Shown here piece by piece: positions 43,892-52,685 of a DNA stretch of 64,000 nucleotides (within the stretch, counting starts at the first letter, position 1; the number at the start of each line of letters is the position of its first letter). The stretch covers positions 252,927 to 316,926 of the forward strand of contig JAKQPS010000113.1 in assembly GCA_029564595.1 (NCBI GenBank). The letters run 5' to 3'. The position numbers and the translations under genes were made by a program. Below the pieces are notes generated by a model. The model ran no database searches and was not told the DNA's origin. It saw nothing but the letters and a program-made list of their open reading frames with translations. The DNA is from a bacterium (GTDB taxonomy: Bacteria > UBP15 > UBA6099).

Positions 43892-45670
43892 ATGTCTGAA
43901 AATAAAGAGATGGCGCAAACCGGGTTTAGCTTAGAAAGAAGTTCCGTCCGACCTGCGGCAAAATATGCGATACTGTTGATAATTCTTTGCATTGCGGTAC
44001 TCATTCGTTTTTGGCATCTAGGCATTCTGCCGAACGGGCTTCAGGTCGACGAGGCGTCGATTGCGTTCAATGCGTATCTTGTGGCTGAAACAGGGCGAGA
44101 CGAGGCCGGGCAGCAATGGCCGCTCTACCCCCGCTCATCGTGGAACCCGAAACATCCTGTTTATTTCTATCCGGTCTTGCTATCTGTCAAAGCTTTCGGT
44201 CTTAACGAAACAGCCGCCCGGATTCCATCCGTTATTTTCGGCCTAGCCGCGATTTTCCTAGTTTACTTTCTTGCAATCGCGTTGACGGGCGATTGGCGCA
44301 CAGGCGCGGTCGCCGCGTTTCTTCTTGCCGTATCGCCATGGCACTCCCATTTCAGCAGGGTCGGATTCGAAGCGGTTTCCCTGCCCGCCCTGCTCTGCGC
44401 CGCTCTGCTTTTAGCGCTTAAAGGCGCGAAGTCAGGGAAAGGTTTGGCGCTCATCGCGGGAGCTTTGTTTTTGGGACTGACATTCTATGCGTATCCGGTT
44501 TCGCTTGCGTTCTGTCCTCTGCTTGCAGCCGGTTTCGCGCTGATATATCGTAAAGAACTTCGACGGATCATTATTCCATCCGTTGCCGCGCTTGCGTTGC
44601 TGACGGCGATGTATGTGCCGGCCGCGACAGTCTCTTTCAAGAAAACGGGCATGGACGATTATTTTAACGATGTCTCTATCACAGGCCTGCGATTCGAGCG
44701 GAACGTAACTGAGCATTTCTCGGTCGGCGGAAAAGAGCCGGAAGGCTTCAAAGCGTGGGTGGCCCAAGTCCCCGCCGCGCGCGCGGCTTACGGGTTCGTC
44801 ACCAACTATATCGGGTATATGTCCCCGAATTTTTTTGTGATTCGGGGCGACACGACTTCCGGTGTGCACGGCCCGGCGTCGGGAGGCCAGATGCTGGCGG
44901 TTTCATACGCCCTTTTCATCGCGGGGCTGGCGGCGATTATCGCGCGTCTGCGCCGGGATAAATCCGCGCGCCTGATCCTCTGGTGGATATTGATATTCCC
45001 TGTCGCCGCGAGCTTGACAGACTGGGGACGCCAGCACGCCATCCGCTCCATAACGGCGCTGCCAGTCATCGAAATCGCAGCCGCAATCGGGCTTGTTTCT
45101 TTGGCGACGCTATTGTCAAAAAGAACAAGCTTTTCATTCGCGGCGGTCGCCGCCGCCGCTTTGATTGCCGTGTCCGCCGACGCCTCGTCTCATTTCCATT
45201 CATATTTCACTGAATACCCCGCCGAATCCGCCGCTCCTTTCAAATACGGATTCAGGGAAGGCTTCGAGTTCGTAAATGAGCGCCGGAACGACTATAAGTC
45301 CGTTATCGTTGCCGACTTGATTCCATATATTTATTCATACATATTCTTTTATAATCCGCCGGCGTCGAACCTGATTGTCAGAAACGCCGCAACCGGCGCG
45401 CTGGATATTCAAGCCACCTACCGCAACATCGGATTCAACGTTTGCGACGTCAGATTCTGCATTGAAACCGCGCCCGTCCCGGCTCTGGTCATGGGCAGAC
45501 CTCAACAGTTGCCGGACGGCATCTACAAAATGAGGTATTCGGAAGGCTGGTTCGCGCTCGAACAGATTCGCATGATTAGTTTTCCAGACGCGATATCCAC
45601 GTTAAAAATATCGGAAGTGTCTCATATGACGCCGGAAGATGTTTTTAGGGCAAGCGAAAAAAATAACTAG
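43892..45670 (+). CDS. GT39-like integral membrane glycosyltransferase
   Basis: A 592-residue membrane protein with about ten or more transmembrane segments. The first external loop after TM1 has GLQVDEASIAFNAYL, in which the conserved Asp-Glu pair matches the catalytic loop of PMT/ArnT-family enzymes. A later WHSHFSRVGFEA segment is also typical of this group. Residues about 440-592 form a soluble periplasmic domain. The donor is presumably a polyprenyl-phosphate sugar. No clear ribosome-binding site precedes the ATG at 43892; ATG 43910 is an alternative. An epimerase gene follows 23 bases downstream and may be part of the same sugar pathway. Confidence 0.78.
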   Translation: MSENKEMAQTGFSLERSSVRPAAKYAILLIILCIAVLIRFWHLGILPNGLQVDEASIAFNAYLVAETGRDEAGQQWPLYPRSSWNPKHPVYFYPVLLSVKAFGLNETAARIPSVIFGLAAIFLVYFLAIALTGDWRTGAVAAFLLAVSPWHSHFSRVGFEAVSLPALLCAALLLALKGAKSGKGLALIAGALFLGLTFYAYPVSLAFCPLLAAGFALIYRKELRRIIIPSVAALALLTAMYVPAATVSFKKTGMDDYFNDVSITGLRFERNVTEHFSVGGKEPEGFKAWVAQVPAARAAYGFVTNYIGYMSPNFFVIRGDTTSGVHGPASGGQMLAVSYALFIAGLAAIIARLRRDKSARLILWWILIFPVAASLTDWGRQHAIRSITALPVIEIAAAIGLVSLATLLSKRTSFSFAAVAAAALIAVSADASSHFHSYFTEYPAESAAPFKYGFREGFEFVNERRNDYKSVIVADLIPYIYSYIFFYNPPASNLIVRNAATGALDIQATYRNIGFNVCDVRFCIETAPVPALVMGRPQQLPDGIYKMRYSEGWFALEQIRMISFPDAISTLKISEVSHMTPEDVFRASEKNN

Positions 45671-45693
45671 AACAAAGAAGAGGAATCGCCGCG

Positions 45694-46656
45694 ATGTCCG
45701 ACGAGAGAAAAAAGAAGGTTTTGCTGACAGGAGGCGCGGGAGGTCTTGGAGCGGTGTTCACGCCAAGGTTCGCCGCCGCCGGATTGAGCGTCAGGATGTT
45801 CGATCTGCCGACGCCCGTGAATGTCAAAACGTTCCGCTCGGTCCCGCCCGGTGTCGAGCTTTTCTGGGGCGACATTGCCGACCCGGCATCCGTTCGGGAG
45901 GCTGTCAGAGGGATGGACGAGGTTTTTCACCTCGCCGGCATCGTGCCGCCGCTGACGGAGACGAACCGAGAGTTGTGCATGAAGGTGAACGTGGAAGGAA
46001 CCCGCAATATTCTTGCGGCCGCGGAAGAGGAATCGCGCGAGACCGGACGCCCTCTGCCGGTGAGATTTTCATCGTCGGCGACAGTGCATGGAATCACTGT
46101 GAACGAGCAGCCGCCCGTCTCGGCAAATCACCCTCTAAGCGCCACCAGCAATTACACCGAATCAAAAATCGCGGCGGAAATACTTGTGAAAAATTACAGT
46201 GGCCCGTGGACGATTTACAGGTTCACCGCCACGTTGTACCTAATCGTCAGAAAAGGCGATTTTTCGCGCATGAAGATGATACCGGCGGACACGCGCGTCG
46301 AGGCCGCTCACCTGTACGATGTCTGCGACGCGCTGATTAACAGCGTCGGCAATCCGGCGGCGGACAACAAAACATTCATCCTCGGCGGCGGCGAATCCTG
46401 CCGCATGCTTTACCGGGACCAGATAAAAAAAATGTTCGATATGTTCGGATTTCCGGAGCCTGACTGGAAAAAGTTCTCGACGGAGCCGTTCGCGCTCGAC
46501 TGGTATGACACTGCGGAGGCTCAGGCGGTCTTGAACTACCAGAGCCGTTCATTTGACGACTACGTGGATGATTTCAGGCGCGCGCTCGGCTGGAAATACT
46601 ACGCCATCAGATATCTCGCCGCCCCACCCATGCGACTCCTCCGCATCCGCCTGTGA
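45694..46656 (+). CDS. NAD-dependent sugar epimerase/dehydratase (extended SDR)
   Basis: A 320-residue extended short-chain dehydrogenase. VLLTGGAGGLGAVF (residues about 9-22) is the nucleotide-binding GxxGxxG motif. HLAGIVPP and the catalytic YTESK (Y-x3-K) follow, with a Ser in RFSSSATVHG as the third residue of the triad. It probably modifies a nucleotide sugar, but could act on another NAD-linked substrate. GAGGAAT precedes the ATG. It lies 23 bases after a membrane glycosyltransferase gene. Confidence 0.88.
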   Translation: MSDERKKKVLLTGGAGGLGAVFTPRFAAAGLSVRMFDLPTPVNVKTFRSVPPGVELFWGDIADPASVREAVRGMDEVFHLAGIVPPLTETNRELCMKVNVEGTRNILAAAEEESRETGRPLPVRFSSSATVHGITVNEQPPVSANHPLSATSNYTESKIAAEILVKNYSGPWTIYRFTATLYLIVRKGDFSRMKMIPADTRVEAAHLYDVCDALINSVGNPAADNKTFILGGGESCRMLYRDQIKKMFDMFGFPEPDWKKFSTEPFALDWYDTAEAQAVLNYQSRSFDDYVDDFRRALGWKYYAIRYLAAPPMRLLRIRL

Positions 46657-46810
46657 CAAATTCGCGCGCCAATCACGCGAACGCCGCTCATTCACAAGAC
46701 TTCACTTTCACTATTTCAATGACATATACATGGTCGGAAACACTAGTCATAAATAGCATATCAGAGACTATTGTGATAATAAGTAATTAGTTCAAAGTCC
46801 GAAATTCCTA

Positions 46811-47770
46811 CTATGGACAATATCCATCTATTCTATCGATTCTCTTTATTGTAGGAAAAAAACAATAACCTCGTTTATCCGCTTCCAAAACAAAACGCAC
46901 TTGATATGGCATAGAATGTAATTGGATATCTTTATCACAAAAATAACTTGTTTGAAACCAAGAACTTTCACAGCCATAATTATATCCTTGTCCAGCTCCA
47001 GCTGGCTGAGCTACGAACGTGAACATTATATCCATCGGCGGTTCTGACTCACACATTGAATGTACTGGAGCGAAAACAAGATACTTAAAATTCTCTTCCC
47101 AATTAAAAAGTTCCTTGAATAATCTTTCTGTCAGAGAAATCTTTTCAACAGGGCCATCCTCTTCGCCGCAACACCCAGAAACTTGAAAATATACCAGAGG
47201 ATAATTGTCTGTCATGTTTAATATCATATTAGCGGTTAATTGAGCGCTTTTGTCTTCACTGACCCACTCACTGGCTAAAGATGAAGAATAAGTTGCATTA
47301 GCAAATAACTCGCTCAAAATACTTTTGTCTCTTGATTTGAGTGCGGCTAAAGTTTTTAATGCAATATGCTCCAATTTCATATTTGAAGAATAAATTTCAA
47401 AATTCTCTGTTTTTCCTTGCATTACATCATCAATAAAGGATATCACTATTTCTCTTTCTTTTGCTTGATGAGATTCTTCATTCCTTGACCGGCCAAACCA
47501 CTTGCAGTCATGTAAAAATTTTAGCTCCGGTGATTTGAGCATAGTTCCAGTCTCGGCAAATAGCGCATTTTTATAAAGGCGAAGCCAATCTTTATCAAGA
47601 TGCCATTTGTCTCGACCATAACGAGCTTCAGTCAACCAGCGATCTAATTCATAACAACGAGAAATATCCTTCTCCATATCGGCAATACATGTCGCAGTAA
47701 ATGAAAGAATAATTACACTCATGAAAAACAATCTTGATATATATTGTTTGATATTTTGTGAGAAGTTCAT
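46811..47770 (-). CDS. Secreted protein of unknown function in an AT-rich island
   Basis: A 319-residue protein not recognised as any family. Residues 1-30 are a signal peptide (NIKQYISRLFF, then a hydrophobic core ending near TATCIAD). The mature part is rich in Cys, Trp and Tyr (CYELDRWL, HDCKWFGRS, VSGCCGEED, HSMCESEPP, YGCESSWF, YCFFPTIKRID), which suggests a disulfide-bonded extracellular fold. The gene is markedly richer in A and T than its neighbours and lies alone on this strand, so it may be acquired. The start is chosen for the signal peptide (ATG 47770; ATG 47782 is also possible). No strong ribosome-binding site is visible. Confidence 0.6.
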   Translation of the reverse strand: MNFSQNIKQYISRLFFMSVIILSFTATCIADMEKDISRCYELDRWLTEARYGRDKWHLDKDWLRLYKNALFAETGTMLKSPELKFLHDCKWFGRSRNEESHQAKEREIVISFIDDVMQGKTENFEIYSSNMKLEHIALKTLAALKSRDKSILSELFANATYSSSLASEWVSEDKSAQLTANMILNMTDNYPLVYFQVSGCCGEEDGPVEKISLTERLFKELFNWEENFKYLVFAPVHSMCESEPPMDIMFTFVAQPAGAGQGYNYGCESSWFQTSYFCDKDIQLHSMPYQVRFVLEADKRGYCFFPTIKRIDRIDGYCP

Positions 47771-48297
47771 GCCAATCGACATTCCCCATATCAAATTTAT
47801 TTTGGCTCTTCGCAGCCCGCAATCTCTCGATTTTCGTCCCCCATGATTTCCGGAATGCAAGAAAGCCGATTGTCTATCACATATTATACTCCAATCCTGG
47901 AACCAGCACTCAAACATGATAAATCAATTGTAAACAAGGCGCAATTATCCTCCAAAGCTTCCCTTGATGCGCTGTTTTATGCTGTACAGCAGCGCAATCG
48001 GTTGATTCTTAACAGGATGCGCTCAAGAGAGGCATTCTTTGAAAGCTATCCTGCAAAAGAGAGGAATCTGGCGTCGTCTATTCTGTGTCTCTTTCAATTA
48101 ACAATCCAAAGTTGGCGAAGGTGCGCACGGGGGGGAGCTAGCGCGGTTTGGGACAATTCGCGGGCGTTTTGCGGATATTATATGGAAAGCGGACGCGGCC
48201 CGGTTTTTCCGCATTGCCGCGTTTCGGGCGGCGTGTTGTTTTTTTGTCGTTTTGATTATAATAAGTCCAAAGTCTTGCCGGTAAATCCGCGCGGCGC
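47771..48297. other. Intergenic region upstream of the HD-GYP regulator
   Basis: A 527-base gap that changes from AT-rich on the left to GC-rich on the right. It holds an open frame on the plus strand that looks accidental: no ribosome-binding site, and no recognisable protein pattern. Near the right end, TTGTTT (48236-48241) and TATAAT (48257-48262), 15 bases apart, may be the promoter for the gene at 48298. Confidence 0.45.
48236..48262 (+). promoter_or_regulatory. Possible promoter for the GAF/HD-GYP gene
   Basis: TTGTTT and a perfect TATAAT separated by 15 bases, 35 bases before the start codon. The short spacer lowers confidence. Confidence 0.4.
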
Positions 48298-49914
48298 ATG
48301 GAGGATATGGTGTCCGACCTTTTGCTTCAACAGAAGAACGACCTGCTGAAACAGCTTATTTCGGTGATGAACACCACCATCAAGCTGGACAATATCCTGA
48401 GATATATCCTTGATTTGATTAACATGGTGACAACCGCCGAAGCCAGCGTCATCATGACCAAAGAAGTTCTCGAAGGGGAGAACCTGACAGTGAAGGCGGT
48501 GGCGGGCGAGTTGAAAAAGACGCTTGTCGGCAAGGAATGGCCGATGAGCAAGGGGCTGATTTCCGAGGCGTACACTACCGCAAAGGAAAAGATTGTCAAC
48601 AAGCCGTCCGCCGAGCCGGGCTATTCGCCTGACATCAACACATTCCTGAACATCACGGTAAGCACGGCGATGGTGATCCCCCTCAACTCCGACGGGCGCA
48701 TGGTCGGAGCTTTAGAGGTAATCAACAAAAAAAGCGGACTGACGTTCCAGCCGGAAGATATGGAACTGGCGATGGTGCTGGCCGAACAGGCGGCGGCGCT
48801 TCTGGGCCAAGCGGCGGCGGTGAAAAGCACGGAAGCGCGCATTCAGCGTTTCAACGCTTTGCTCGGAGTGGCAAAAGAAATCGCGCAACTCGATGACCTG
48901 CATTCTCTTCTTTTGAGAATCATGAGCGCGGCGAAAAAAGTCATGCGCGCCGAGGCCAGTTCGCTCTTTCTAGTGGATGAAAAAACAAACGAGTTGTACA
49001 TAGAGAACGCGCAGGGCGACGTGGGAGAGCAGATAAGCCAGATACGGCTGCCGATCGGTCGCGGGGTGGCAGGCTGGGTCGCCCAAAAGGGCAAACCCGA
49101 TCTTGTGCCGGACGCATATCAGGATTCTCGCTTCAACCCGGAGTTCGACAAGAAGACCGGTTTCAGAACGAAGTCAATAGTTTGCGTGCCGCTGGAATTC
49201 AAAGGCAGGACGACTGGCGTCATACAAATCATCAACTCGATGGATAAAGAGGCGTTCGAGGAAGAAGACGTCGATTACATGGTGGCGCTTGCGGGACAGG
49301 CGGCTGTCGCCATAGAGAACTCCCGGCTTCTGAAAGAAAACAAGGAACTCTTCCTAAACGTCGTTATGTCGCTGGTCAAGCTTATAGATTCAAGGTACAA
49401 ATATTTCGCCGGACATTCGGTGAGAGTCGCCACGTACGCGTCGCTCACCGCGCGCATGATGGGGCTTACGGGGGACACTGTGGAGAGAGTGCAGATATCG
49501 GCGTTTCTGCACGATATCGGCAGATTGCAAATACCCGAACGCGTGTTGCTTAAGCCCGGCCCTCTGGCTCCCGAAGAAATCAAGGTTGTCAGGATGCAAC
49601 CTTTGATAGGCGCAAAATTCGTGCAAGGCATCAAACAACTGGGTTACGCGGTTGAAGCGATTCTCGGCCACATGGAGCACTACAACGGACAGGGATATCC
49701 GCGCGGACTCAAAGGCGAAGACATTCCTCTGTTCGGAAGGATAATAGGGCTTTGCAACGCGTTCGACGCGATGTGTTCCGAACGACCCTACCGTCAGCCG
49801 ATGGAGATGAACGCGGCGAGAGGCAAAATATCCACTATGGCGGGAAGCCAGTTCGACCCCAACGTGGTGAAAGCTTTCATCGCGGTTTATGACAAAGGCC
49901 TTATCAAACGATAG
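48298..49914 (+). CDS. Tandem GAF and HD-GYP domain protein with altered metal ligands
   Basis: A 538-residue cytoplasmic signalling protein. GAF1 covers about residues 27-175 and GAF2 about 195-340, each with the usual PL-x-x-x-G-x-x-x-G-x-L/I-x-x-I-N core. HD-GYP spans about 350-538. Its H373, HD at 405-406, NGQGYP and D490 are present. Two positions that normally bind metal are changed: the His of the KxHP-IG motif is Gln434, and the second His of HHE is Met459. HD-GYP domains normally hydrolyse cyclic di-GMP, so this one may be inactive or altered. The ATG at 48298 is used; an ATG three codons later lies too close to GGAGG. Confidence 0.9.
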   Translation: MEDMVSDLLLQQKNDLLKQLISVMNTTIKLDNILRYILDLINMVTTAEASVIMTKEVLEGENLTVKAVAGELKKTLVGKEWPMSKGLISEAYTTAKEKIVNKPSAEPGYSPDINTFLNITVSTAMVIPLNSDGRMVGALEVINKKSGLTFQPEDMELAMVLAEQAAALLGQAAAVKSTEARIQRFNALLGVAKEIAQLDDLHSLLLRIMSAAKKVMRAEASSLFLVDEKTNELYIENAQGDVGEQISQIRLPIGRGVAGWVAQKGKPDLVPDAYQDSRFNPEFDKKTGFRTKSIVCVPLEFKGRTTGVIQIINSMDKEAFEEEDVDYMVALAGQAAVAIENSRLLKENKELFLNVVMSLVKLIDSRYKYFAGHSVRVATYASLTARMMGLTGDTVERVQISAFLHDIGRLQIPERVLLKPGPLAPEEIKVVRMQPLIGAKFVQGIKQLGYAVEAILGHMEHYNGQGYPRGLKGEDIPLFGRIIGLCNAFDAMCSERPYRQPMEMNAARGKISTMAGSQFDPNVVKAFIAVYDKGLIKR

Positions 49915-50126
49915 CCTCTGCGTCCCCTGCCCGCTCTTTCATCTATTTGCTATAGCGCCTTTCGATTATCATGTTTGACGTTAAGTTGCGATTCAAGACG
50001 CTTGCCAATGCTTTTTGCCATCTACGATAAGGGGAGCCGCGGTTTTTCTTCGAGCATAAATAATTTGAAATTAATATTTATTTCTGATATGTTTTTTAAA
50101 CGCGAGTGAATATTAAGGAGGATATT

Positions 50127-50585
50127 ATGGCCGACGCTAGAAATTTCAGAAAATATCTCGAAGAGCTTTCTGGAAATAATTATCTAAAGAAAAAAGTAAA
50201 AGCTCTCGAGAAAAAGAACGAAACGCTCGAAAAAGAAATGAAGGAATTGAAAGACCTTCTTAAACAAATCAAAACCAACATTCCCAAAGCTCTTCCCAAG
50301 CAAAAAGGGAGAAAACCTCGTCCGATGATAAGAATCATCGAGGACGAACTGGCGAAACAAAAAGACGGAAAGATGAAAGTCACCGACATCGTAAAGATGT
50401 TGAAGAGGAAGAATATAAAGTCAAAGACGCAGAATCTGTATTCGTCCGTGGCCGCATCGCTGGCGAACAGCCCGAAGTTCGAGAAAATCGGAAAGGGCGA
50501 ATATCGTCTAAAATCAAAAGCTTCGGCTGCTCCCGCCAAGAAAAAAGTCGTTAAGAAAGCGACGAAAGGCAAATCCAAGTCATAA
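50127..50585 (+). CDS. Coiled-coil and HARE-HTH-like protein with histone H1-like lysine tail
   Basis: A 152-residue basic protein. Residues about 18-50 form a charged coiled coil (VKALEKKNETLEKEMKEL). Residues about 65-130 look like a winged-helix HARE-HTH-type domain (MIRIIEDELAKQ, VTDIVKMLKRKNI, NLYSSVAASLANSPKFEKIG, GEYRLK). The last 22 residues are a lysine/alanine tail (APAKKKVVKKATKGKSKS) like histone H1 or bacterial nucleoid tails. It probably binds DNA and may organise it. AAGGAGG lies five bases before the ATG at 50127. A hairpin terminator follows, so it is monocistronic. Confidence 0.75.
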   Translation: MADARNFRKYLEELSGNNYLKKKVKALEKKNETLEKEMKELKDLLKQIKTNIPKALPKQKGRKPRPMIRIIEDELAKQKDGKMKVTDIVKMLKRKNIKSKTQNLYSSVAASLANSPKFEKIGKGEYRLKSKASAAPAKKKVVKKATKGKSKS

Positions 50586-50635
50586 TCAATGAGACCGGCC
50601 CATCTGGGCGGCCCCGTAGTGTGTTGAGATTTCAC

Positions 50636-50661
50636 AAGCCTTCCCCTGAAAAGGAAGGCTT
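50636..50661 (+). terminator. Hairpin terminator after the histone-tail-like gene
   Basis: AAGCCTTCC and GGAAGGCTT form a perfect nine-base stem with an eight-base loop, followed by GTTTATATT. It is 50 bases after the stop codon. The T tract is interrupted, so it may be a moderate terminator. Confidence 0.7.
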
Positions 50662-50722
50662 GTTTATATTAGAATACTCTTCGATGATCTGGACTCTGTC
50701 GGACAGTCAACACGGCGAAGAC

Positions 50723-51619
50723 ATGAAGACGCATATTTCAAGAATGTCCATACTAATAGCGACGGCGTTAATTATCGCCTGCATTCCGGCGAAAGCCGAG
50801 GCCTTAGTATGCAACGGGTCGAGCGCGTTGTGCGACAGGCGCTATGACGAGGCAGTATTCGCAGGCGCTCACAATGCTATGTCCAGCGCGGAGGCAGGAT
50901 GGATTCTTCCCAATCATTATGTGGGAATAGAAAAACAGCTTGATTTCGGCGTAAGAGCGTTGAATCTGGACATATACGTATACTCAGGAGAAGTATATAT
51001 GTGTCATTCCGACTGCGCGTTCGGAAGAAGGCCTTTAAAAGACGCGCTGTCTGCGGTTAAAAGATTCATGGAGAATAATAAGGGGGAAATAATTACAATC
51101 AACTTTCAGGACGAGACGCGTGGCGAAATGGATGTGGCATCCGTGTTCGAGGAGGCAGGACTGTCGGAATACGCGAGCGAACATAAAAGAGGAGAGAGTT
51201 GGCCGACGCTTCACGAAATGATAGACTCCGGCAAGCGTCTCGTCGTCTTCGGCAATAGCGGATACTCTCGCGCCCCGTGGTTTCTTGTCGAGAGCGAACA
51301 CGCATGGGCTTCGCCTTATTATGCTGAAACTATCAAGCAATTTGAGTGCGGAAACGCAGTGGAAGACCGTCAGGTATATATACTTTCTCATTTTCTGACC
51401 GCGCCGTACGCGATGCCGCCCCTAGCCGCCAAAGCAAACAAGAAAGATATTATTGTCGGGCGCGCCGCGAGATGCTGGAAAGAAACAGGGAGACGTCCCA
51501 ACATTATTCTATTCGACTTCGCGACCGTCGGAGATGTTGTGGAAGCTGTTTCGATGTTAAATGAAATGCGCGACCCGTCAGACCGCCGCCCAATATCGCG
51601 ACAGGAGACACGGGAATGA
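50723..51619 (+). CDS. Secreted PI-PLC X-domain-like protein
   Basis: A 298-residue exported protein with a signal peptide at residues 1-25 (SILIATALIIACIPAKAEA). The mature part follows the PI-PLC X-domain barrel: FAGAHNAMSS carries the first catalytic His, GVRALNLDIYV the Asp/Arg region, and YMCHSDC the second His. Later LVVFGNSGYSR and IILFDFATVGD match the closing strands of this family. Bacterial members cleave phosphatidylinositol or related head groups; the real substrate is unknown. The start is chosen for the signal peptide, since the ribosome-binding site is weak. Its stop overlaps the next gene by four bases. Confidence 0.8.
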   Translation: MKTHISRMSILIATALIIACIPAKAEALVCNGSSALCDRRYDEAVFAGAHNAMSSAEAGWILPNHYVGIEKQLDFGVRALNLDIYVYSGEVYMCHSDCAFGRRPLKDALSAVKRFMENNKGEIITINFQDETRGEMDVASVFEEAGLSEYASEHKRGESWPTLHEMIDSGKRLVVFGNSGYSRAPWFLVESEHAWASPYYAETIKQFECGNAVEDRQVYILSHFLTAPYAMPPLAAKANKKDIIVGRAARCWKETGRRPNIILFDFATVGDVVEAVSMLNEMRDPSDRRPISRQETRE

Positions 51620-52494
51620 AAAAAGCGCCGCCCGCTCTAGCCGGAGGGCTTCTTCTGCTCGGAGTGTTTTTCTGGGGCGTCACGTTCCCGGTGGTCAAAG
51701 AGGCGATGCGGACGCTCGATGTGTTTTCATTTCTTGCGTTCAGGTTTTTCGCCGCCGGGGTTCTTCTGTTCGCGATGTATTATAAGAAAATCGTAAGATG
51801 CTCGAAAGCCACAATTATTAAAGGAATCGGAATAGGAGCGCTGCTTGCGCTTTCTTTTGCCGCGCAGACGCTGGGAATAAAATACACAACCGTTTCCAAC
51901 GCGGCATTCATAACTGGACTGTACATAATAGTCGTTCCCGCGGTCGTGGCGATATTGGACAAGAGAGCGCCCGGAGGCGCTCAGACGCTTTCGGTTATTA
52001 TGGCGTTGGCCGGACTGACAATTCTGACATTCACGCTTCCGTTTTCACTCAACGCGGGAGACTGGTGGACTCTGCTCTGCGCGTTCACGTTCGGGCTGCA
52101 CGTTGTCTCCATGGGACGAATGATGGGAGACGTGGACGCGGAAGCGTTTTCTGCGATACAGGCAATGACTGTGGCGATTCTATGCGGAGTCGCCGGGATT
52201 TTTTCCACAGGCGGGCTGGATTTTGCCGCGGGGGCCGCGTCGTGGAAAGCGATTCTGTTCTGTGCCGTTCTGGGAAGCGCGTTTACTTTCACGGTGCAGG
52301 CGCGCTACCAGCGGAGCATTTCCGAGATCAGCGCGGCGGTGATATTCTCCGCCGAGCCGCTGTTCGCGGCGATAGTCGCAAATTTCTATCCGGGAATCAA
52401 CGAGCCTCTCACAGCGCGGACGCTGATAGGAGGACTTCTGATTTGCGCGGCAATGGCGGTGTCAGGCGCAAAAACGGCAAAAACCCCAAAATAG
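51616..52494 (+). CDS. EamA/DMT-family transporter
   Basis: A 292-residue integral membrane protein with ten transmembrane helices in two EamA repeats. The first repeat contains FFWGVTFPVVKEAM and the second starts near WWTLLCAFTFGLHVV. PEP- and RhaT-type small-molecule exporters are common in this family, but the substrate cannot be read from the sequence. AGGAG precedes the ATG, which overlaps the previous gene by four bases, so the two are translationally coupled although functionally unlike. A short untranscribed-looking gap and the tpiA gene follow. Confidence 0.93.
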   Translation: MKKAPPALAGGLLLLGVFFWGVTFPVVKEAMRTLDVFSFLAFRFFAAGVLLFAMYYKKIVRCSKATIIKGIGIGALLALSFAAQTLGIKYTTVSNAAFITGLYIIVVPAVVAILDKRAPGGAQTLSVIMALAGLTILTFTLPFSLNAGDWWTLLCAFTFGLHVVSMGRMMGDVDAEAFSAIQAMTVAILCGVAGIFSTGGLDFAAGAASWKAILFCAVLGSAFTFTVQARYQRSISEISAAVIFSAEPLFAAIVANFYPGINEPLTARTLIGGLLICAAMAVSGAKTAKTPK

Positions 52495-52572
52495 CTATCT
52501 TTTTGTTACCGAGACATAATTTTTAATATGGATTCAAAACTCGCGAATTTGTCCTGTCACTATGTTGCGCTT

Positions 52573-52599
52573 TTGATGAGTGAAATTATGTGCTAAAAT
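52573..52599 (+). promoter_or_regulatory. Possible promoter upstream of tpiA
   Basis: TTGATG (52573-52578) and TAAAAT (52594-52599) with a 15-base spacer lie in the 191-base gap before tpiA. The spacer is short and no other signal supports it. Confidence 0.35.
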
Positions 52600-52685
52600 C
52601 CAATGCGCGACGAAGATTATACATCGGACATCATCGCAGCGTCTGAGAATGAAAAATAACACAACAATAATGGAGGATAGATGCA

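Noticed and set aside
43614..44025. Small minus-strand open frames in the AT-rich gap
   Set aside because: They lack ribosome-binding sites and recognisable sequence; one runs into the glycosyltransferase gene on the other strand.
47843..48349. Long open frame on the plus strand before the HD-GYP gene
   Set aside because: No ribosome-binding site, no family pattern, mixed composition, and it runs into the start of the real gene in another frame.
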